In this document: positions 60,736 through 64,000 of the stretch, in pieces
How the letters are laid out: each line of letters starts with the position of its first letter
Position numbering within the stretch: the stretch's first letter is position 1
DNA from: G963675935 sp963675935
Lineage (GTDB): Bacteria; Planctomycetota; Planctomycetia; Pirellulales; Thermoguttaceae
Direction of reading: 5' to 3'
Assembly: GCA_963675935.2 (NCBI GenBank)
Contig: CAXXPV010000008.1
Location: 186,001-250,000 of the forward strand
DNA length: 64,000 nt
Position numbers and translations under genes: made by a program
Notes under the pieces: generated by a model
Database searches by the model: none
What the model was told of the DNA's origin: nothing
What the model saw: only the letters and a program-made list of their open reading frames with translations

Positions 60736-61406
60736 CGGGCTTCAAGATAGCGGGCGAGGCGGACGGCGGGCGGGTCGGGGTTCGGTCGCCGGACGAGTGT
60801 GCGGCCAAATTTCCTGGCAAGCTCGGTCATTCTGAGCGCAGCGAAGAATCTCGCCCGCGCCACCGGGAAAACGAGATTCTTCGCTGCGCTCAGAATGACA
60901 AAATGGCCTAGCTGCCATAGAATCTTGCCGCACACCCGGACGACCGGTTTCCAGCCGGGAACGGAGATTCGAGGTTTCAGCCTGCGACGCCGAGTCAGGA
61001 ACCGGCGCAACGGCGAGCATCGCCACCCGCGAACCTCCATGCCCTTCAGACGAAGCCCGTAAGGCCGCAACAACGAACCGAGCCGGATTTTTTCGATGCG
61101 CAACGATGCGAGCACTTGGCGCTCGAGACGCCGGATCGTCCGATGCTCGGCGCGCGGCCGCTGAATGCTTTCGAGCGTTCGGCGGACGCGCTCGACCAGT
61201 GAGCCTTCGCGGCCGAGGTAGACGGAATGCTGACGGCCGCCTTCCCGATAGCCGAGCCGATAGTAGGGGCCGAATGTTTTTCCGTTGCGGCGTCGCCAAC
61301 CGGCGACGACGTGCCCTTGGCGCGTGAACAGTTCTGGCCTGGCGGCCAACAGCCGCAGCGCCGGGTGATCGAGTTGGTCAACAGAAGTCGATTTTTCCAA
61401 TTTCAC
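60681..61406 (-). CDS. Conserved planctomycete protein, C-terminus extended by repeats
   Basis: The frame has 241 residues. The N-terminal 125 residues are the conserved part: GHVVAGWRRRNGKTFGPYYRLGYREGGRQHSVYLGREGSLVERVRRTLESIQ and a basic helix ending in LKGMEVRGWR. After about residue 165 the frame enters a SERSEESR hairpin (HFVILSAAKNL...ARFFAALRMTEL; 60826-60899) and ends in another repeat (60655-60735). The natural end was probably earlier. It is usually found with the next gene (61583-62161), as here; both functions are unknown. Confidence 0.6.
   Translation of the reverse strand: MKLEKSTSVDQLDHPALRLLAARPELFTRQGHVVAGWRRRNGKTFGPYYRLGYREGGRQHSVYLGREGSLVERVRRTLESIQRPRAEHRTIRRLERQVLASLRIEKIRLGSLLRPYGLRLKGMEVRGWRCSPLRRFLTRRRRLKPRISVPGWKPVVRVCGKILWQLGHFVILSAAKNLVFPVARARFFAALRMTELARKFGRTLVRRPNPDPPAVRLARYLEARGRSRLPGGTCVLSVSEK
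60826..60899. repeat. SERSEESR-type hairpin inside a coding end
   Basis: GTCATTCTGAGCGCAGCGAA (60826 onwards) pairs with the complement ending CTCAGAATGAC at 60899. The arms are perfect over about 26 bases. It is read in frame by the gene at 60681-61406. Confidence 0.85.
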
Positions 61407-61424
61407 GGCGATTCGTGGAAATTA

Positions 61425-61544
61425 GTTTCTGTTGCGGAAAGTCTTTTGTCGCCTTTCGCTCCGCGAAAGTAGCGCGAAATCATCGCTGCTTTCGCGGAGC
61501 GAAAGGCGACAATCCGGCCAACTGCCTCTTTCCGCAACAGAAAC
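61425..61544. mobile_element. 120-bp MITE with GTTTCTGTTGCGGAAAG ends
   Basis: The terminal inverted repeats GTTTCTGTTGCGGAAAG (61425-61441) and the complement (61528-61544) are perfect. A second inner hairpin, GTCGCCTTTCGCTCCGCGAA (61448-61469 with 61489-61510), lies inside. The 6-bp direct repeat AAATTA flanks both ends (61419-61424 and 61545-61550). It therefore has the same two-layer plan as the MITE at 897-1020, with different sequences. Confidence 0.85.
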
Positions 61545-61582
61545 AAATTAGTGTTCCTTCGGCTGTATTACTGAAGAATAAG

Positions 61583-62161
61583 CTACGAGCATCCTGGGAA
61601 TTGAGGGAGCGTGGCGGACTGGGGGATTGTAGCAAGAGCCGTATCGGGCGGAGGCAGCGCCGCCGGCGCGCCGCCGGGCGATCGTTGCAGCGAGTTCTCG
61701 ACGATCCGGAGTTTCATTAGCAGCTCCGCCGTCTGACATTTGGCGGTCGTCAGCCGCAGATGACGTTCGAGCATTCCCTCGGGATCGCCCAAAAGGGCAT
61801 CGAGCGAATCGGGATTGGCCGTGGCGACGGCCATCTGAATCTGCCCGCAGAGTTCGAGCCAAGCCAGATGGACGAGGGTCAGGCCGACGGAGCGTTCGAG
61901 TTCGCCGGGCGCGTCGAGGACGAAACGCCGATAGGCGGGCGCGAGCAGGCGTGGGACGGCCTGGCGAATGCTTTCGGGGAATTTATCCCAGTTCGAGTCG
62001 GTGGGTAGCCAATGGGGGAAATCCGGCCCGACGGGGACGGCGATCTTTTCCGGGGTCGTTGTTTTTTTCCGGCGGCGCGGGGTTTTCGACGCGGTCGCGG
62101 ACTTGGGTTTGGTCGTGGCTTTTTGTTTTTTGGCGCGGGAATTTTGGTTGGGGATTTTCAT
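61583..62161 (-). CDS. Conserved planctomycete protein of unknown function
   Basis: The protein has 192 residues from ATG 62161. A lysine/threonine-rich start (SRAKKQKATTKPKSATASKTPRRRKK) precedes the conserved core WDKFPESIRQAVPRLLAPAYRRFVLDAPGELERSVGLTLVHLAWLELCGQIQM, followed by LERHLRLTTAKCQTAELLMKLRIVENSLQR. There is no enzyme motif. I recall relatives in other planctomycetes next to the REGGRQ.S.YLG family encoded downstream, so the two probably act together. Confidence 0.6.
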   Translation of the reverse strand: MKIPNQNSRAKKQKATTKPKSATASKTPRRRKKTTTPEKIAVPVGPDFPHWLPTDSNWDKFPESIRQAVPRLLAPAYRRFVLDAPGELERSVGLTLVHLAWLELCGQIQMAVATANPDSLDALLGDPEGMLERHLRLTTAKCQTAELLMKLRIVENSLQRSPGGAPAALPPPDTALATIPQSATLPQFPGCS

Positions 62162-62257
62162 GGTGGGGGATTGTAGCACAGGCCGTGGCCCAATTTCCAG
62201 CTTTTTTCCCCGCGAATCGCGCCCGGCGGTGTTTCATTCCCTCAATCAGAAAAACGG

Positions 62258-62338
62258 TGCGAAACCGCAAGCGGACGGGTGAGATGCGAAACCGCAAGCG
62301 GACTGGTGAGATGCGAAGCCGCAAGCGGCTAGGCAAGA
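62258..62338. repeat. Three tandem copies of a 27-base unit
   Basis: The unit TGCGAAACCGCAAGCGGACG plus GGTGAGA is present at 62258-62284, 62285-62311 and 62312-62338 with a few changes. It contains the palindrome CCGCAAGCGG. Related single copies occur just before hydC's downstream gene (about 37352) and before the kinase at 47426. It lies in an intergenic gap of 248 bases. Confidence 0.8.
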
Positions 62339-62409
62339 AACGCGAACCGCCGGCGAAATTTGGCCGGCGGCTTCGCGATGGATGCACTCCCCGTGCCGCT
62401 ATCGTCGAA

Positions 62410-63327
62410 TCATGGAAGTATCGCGGCGGCTCCCACTACGGCGCCGCCCTCGAACAAAGCGCCGCGAAGGCTAAGCGGAAGCGGATCGAACAAGTACGGC
62501 GCGCAACTGCCCGACCGGTAGTAGCCCAGCGTATAAACACACTCGTTCGGCATTTCCAGCCCCATTTTGTAGGGCAATATCGGGATCGTGAGGAAGAAAT
62601 TGGCTGCCGAGGCGAATGGCTGCAACCACGGGCCGGCCATGTGTCCGTAGCGTTCGAGCTGTTCGTCCTCGAAGTACAGCGGCTTGTGGCACAGGGCCGA
62701 GGCCGTCCATGTGTAGGTGATTGGAGCGAACGATCGGGGACGAAAAACATCGTTGCCCAGCGGACAGTCGCGTGGCAAGTCGCCTTCCGACGGCACGATG
62801 TTCGTGTTCAATTCGGCGATGTGTTTCAAGTCGTTCGGCGAGGGGCAACCCTCCTTGAGACTGAACTGCTTGGCCCCGAACTGTTCCTCCAGAAGCGTCG
62901 ATCGCGCCGGTGTCTTGCCCTTGTCGGGCGCAATCGGCTGCAATTTGCCGTTGAGCAGCGTCTCGTCCGGCGTGGGAGACGTCTTCTTGACGTTTTCGTT
63001 CTTGGCACTGGACGGATCGCCGAGTGCGTTGTCGGCCGGCTGCTGATTTTGAACCGCTCGGACGCCGCACGAGTCTTCCGACGGCTCGCTGTCGCCTACG
63101 GTCGCGCGTTGCACGGCCGACCGTTGCGGAAGCCATTTCAGCCGCGCGCCGCTCTTGCCGGTGCTATAGCTGGCCTGCTGGACAGCCGAAGCGTCGGCCG
63201 TGTCGGCCCGCGTTTCTTCTCCCCCAAAGGCGAGAAGACCGGCCGCGACCATCGCCAGCAAACTAATCGTCGCCGGCGAGGTGTTCCGTTGAGTAATTGG
63301 GCGCTTCCTGCGTAATGGTGATGTCAT
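62410..63327 (-). CDS. Secreted protein of unknown function
   Basis: The protein has 305 residues from ATG 63327, with GGAGAG about 9 bases upstream. A basic start and a hydrophobic stretch (TISLLAMVAAGLLAFGG) form a signal peptide. The middle (residues 50-135) is polar and disordered-looking. The C-terminal half is conserved-looking: FRPRSFAPITYTWTASALCHKPLYFEDEQLERYGH, FASAANFFLTIPILPYKMGLEMPNECVYTLGYYRSGSCAPYLFDPLP. I recall this block from other planctomycete proteins, without a function. The start overlaps the 3' end of guaB by 65 bases, so the two genes are tightly linked. Confidence 0.65.
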   Translation of the reverse strand: MTSPLRRKRPITQRNTSPATISLLAMVAAGLLAFGGEETRADTADASAVQQASYSTGKSGARLKWLPQRSAVQRATVGDSEPSEDSCGVRAVQNQQPADNALGDPSSAKNENVKKTSPTPDETLLNGKLQPIAPDKGKTPARSTLLEEQFGAKQFSLKEGCPSPNDLKHIAELNTNIVPSEGDLPRDCPLGNDVFRPRSFAPITYTWTASALCHKPLYFEDEQLERYGHMAGPWLQPFASAANFFLTIPILPYKMGLEMPNECVYTLGYYRSGSCAPYLFDPLPLSLRGALFEGGAVVGAAAILP

Positions 63328-64000
63328 GTGGGTGACTCTCCCGCACACTGGCTGACGTGACTTGGATGAATCGCGCATCCGTGCGCAACTCCTCAATGGT
63401 TCGCGCTCCGCAATATCCCATGCCTGCCCGCAATCCGCCGACAAGCTGATAAACGAACGGTCCGAGTTGTCCCTTGAAGGGCACTCGTCCCTCGACGCCC
63501 TCGGGCACCAGTTTGTCCGGTCCACGAACATTGCCCTGACGGTAGCGTTCGCTCGAACCGTGAACCATGGCCCCGAGAGACCCCATGCCTCGATACACCT
63601 TGAATGTTCTTCCCTGGAAGAGGATTTGAGCCCCGGGGCTTTCCTGCAATCCAGCGAAAAGTCCGCCGACCATCACCACACTGGCTCCTGCGGCAATCGC
63701 CTTGGTGATGTCGCCGGAAAAGCGGATTCCGCCGTCGGCGATGACGGGAATCCCGCTCTTTTCAGCCACTTCGACGGCGTCGCGAATCGCGGTGATCTGA
63801 GGAACGCCCACGCCGGAAATGATCCGCGTGGTGCAGATCGATCCTGGCCCGATGCCCACTTTCACGGCGTCGGCCCCGGCGGCGATCAAATCCCGGCATC
63901 CCTCCGATGTGGCCACGTTGCCCGCCACGACGTCGATGTCCCACTTCTCCTTAATGCTTTTAACGGTTTCAATCACATTGGCCGAATGGCCGTGGGCGCT
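63263..64000 (-). CDS. guaB: IMP dehydrogenase, C-terminal part (5' end outside window)
   Basis: About 245 residues are visible, the C-terminal half of the TIM barrel. It oxidises IMP to XMP with NAD+, the rate-limiting step of guanine nucleotide synthesis. VVAGNVATSEGCRDLIAAGADAVKVGIGPGSICTTRIISGVGVPQ holds the catalytic cysteine in GPGSICTT. IADGGIRFSGDITKAIAAGASVVMVGGLFAG, GRTFKVYRGMGSLGAM and GVEGRVPFKGQL are standard. The stop lies inside the following gene. The frame continues beyond base 64000. Confidence 0.97.
   Translation of the reverse strand, partial: SAHGHSANVIETVKSIKEKWDIDVVAGNVATSEGCRDLIAAGADAVKVGIGPGSICTTRIISGVGVPQITAIRDAVEVAEKSGIPVIADGGIRFSGDITKAIAAGASVVMVGGLFAGLQESPGAQILFQGRTFKVYRGMGSLGAMVHGSSERYRQGNVRGPDKLVPEGVEGRVPFKGQLGPFVYQLVGGLRAGMGYCGARTIEELRTDARFIQVTSASVRESHPHDITITQEAPNYSTEHLAGDD

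Noticed and set aside
62258..62338. CRISPR-like array
   Set aside because: There are only three adjacent 27-base units without unique spacers, and no cas genes. The heptamer run at 51869-51963 fails for the same reason.

Overview
The window looks like a chromosome segment of a planctomycete, probably Pirellulales. This is an inference from gene content: an anti-sigma protein ending in the planctomycete H-X9-DG type motif, GspG-like pilin-type C-termini of the form DGYLLY..G.N..DDGG, a Lpg1974-like outer-membrane barrel, a moxR/DUF58/DUF4129-type locus, and very many short hairpin repeats. No rRNA, tRNA or CRISPR array was found.

Layout. (1) 1-1962: the end of a hydrolase-like gene, a small membrane protein whose end is altered by a 124-bp MITE, and an unknown conserved protein. 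(2) 1888-14083: a large gas vesicle (gvp) locus in two divergent arms. The minus arm has an Hsp20/GvpH-like protein, a Cdc48-type double AAA+ ATPase and two GvpF/L proteins. The plus arm has gvpA, a coiled-coil protein, gvpN, an unknown, a GvpO-like protein, a zinc ribbon, gvpF/L, gvpG, gvpS-like, gvpK and gvpJ-like. Two near-identical 1700-bp insertion sequences in inverted orientation flank the core (2683-4382 and 14195-15894). Each sits in a copy of the same small palindromic repeat. (3) 16030-27097: IS701 and IS66 remnants and housekeeping or membrane genes (cysteine desulfurase, membrane protein, outer-membrane barrel, MGDG-synthase-like glycosyltransferase, sigma/anti-sigma pair, zinc ribbon, recA, EamA transporter). 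(4) 27352-37347: the three subunits of an NAD-linked, probably electron-bifurcating [FeFe] hydrogenase, hydB, hydA and hydC. They are separated by an LRR membrane protein, a RelB/RelE-type pair and a tandem duplication of secreted GspG-like proteins. (5) 37391-43883: XRE regulator, HEPN-like protein, kbl, small membrane proteins, and a secreted-protein gene split by an IS3 element. (6) 43896-45678: a DUF433 gene split by an ISKra4-like element. (7) 45890-49216: SIMPL-domain protein plus two-component system. (8) 49574-58119: histidine kinase, kinase-HAD fusion, moxR, DUF58 and a DUF4129-like membrane protein, all on the minus strand. (9) 58372-64000: a secreted low-complexity repeat protein, a Tat-exported sugar isomerase-like protein, two linked planctomycete proteins, a secreted protein, and the end of guaB (IMP dehydrogenase).

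How the genes fit together. Buoyancy (gvp) and an NAD-linked hydrogenase suggest an aquatic organism that meets low oxygen; this is inference. The most distinctive feature is the action of small repeats. At least six hairpin families occur between genes, inside operons and inside coding ends. In three places the target-site duplications allow the original gene to be reconstructed: the small membrane protein at 603, the IS3-split gene and the ISKra4-split DUF433 gene. The 1.7-kb IS appears to use the repeat palindrome as its landing site.
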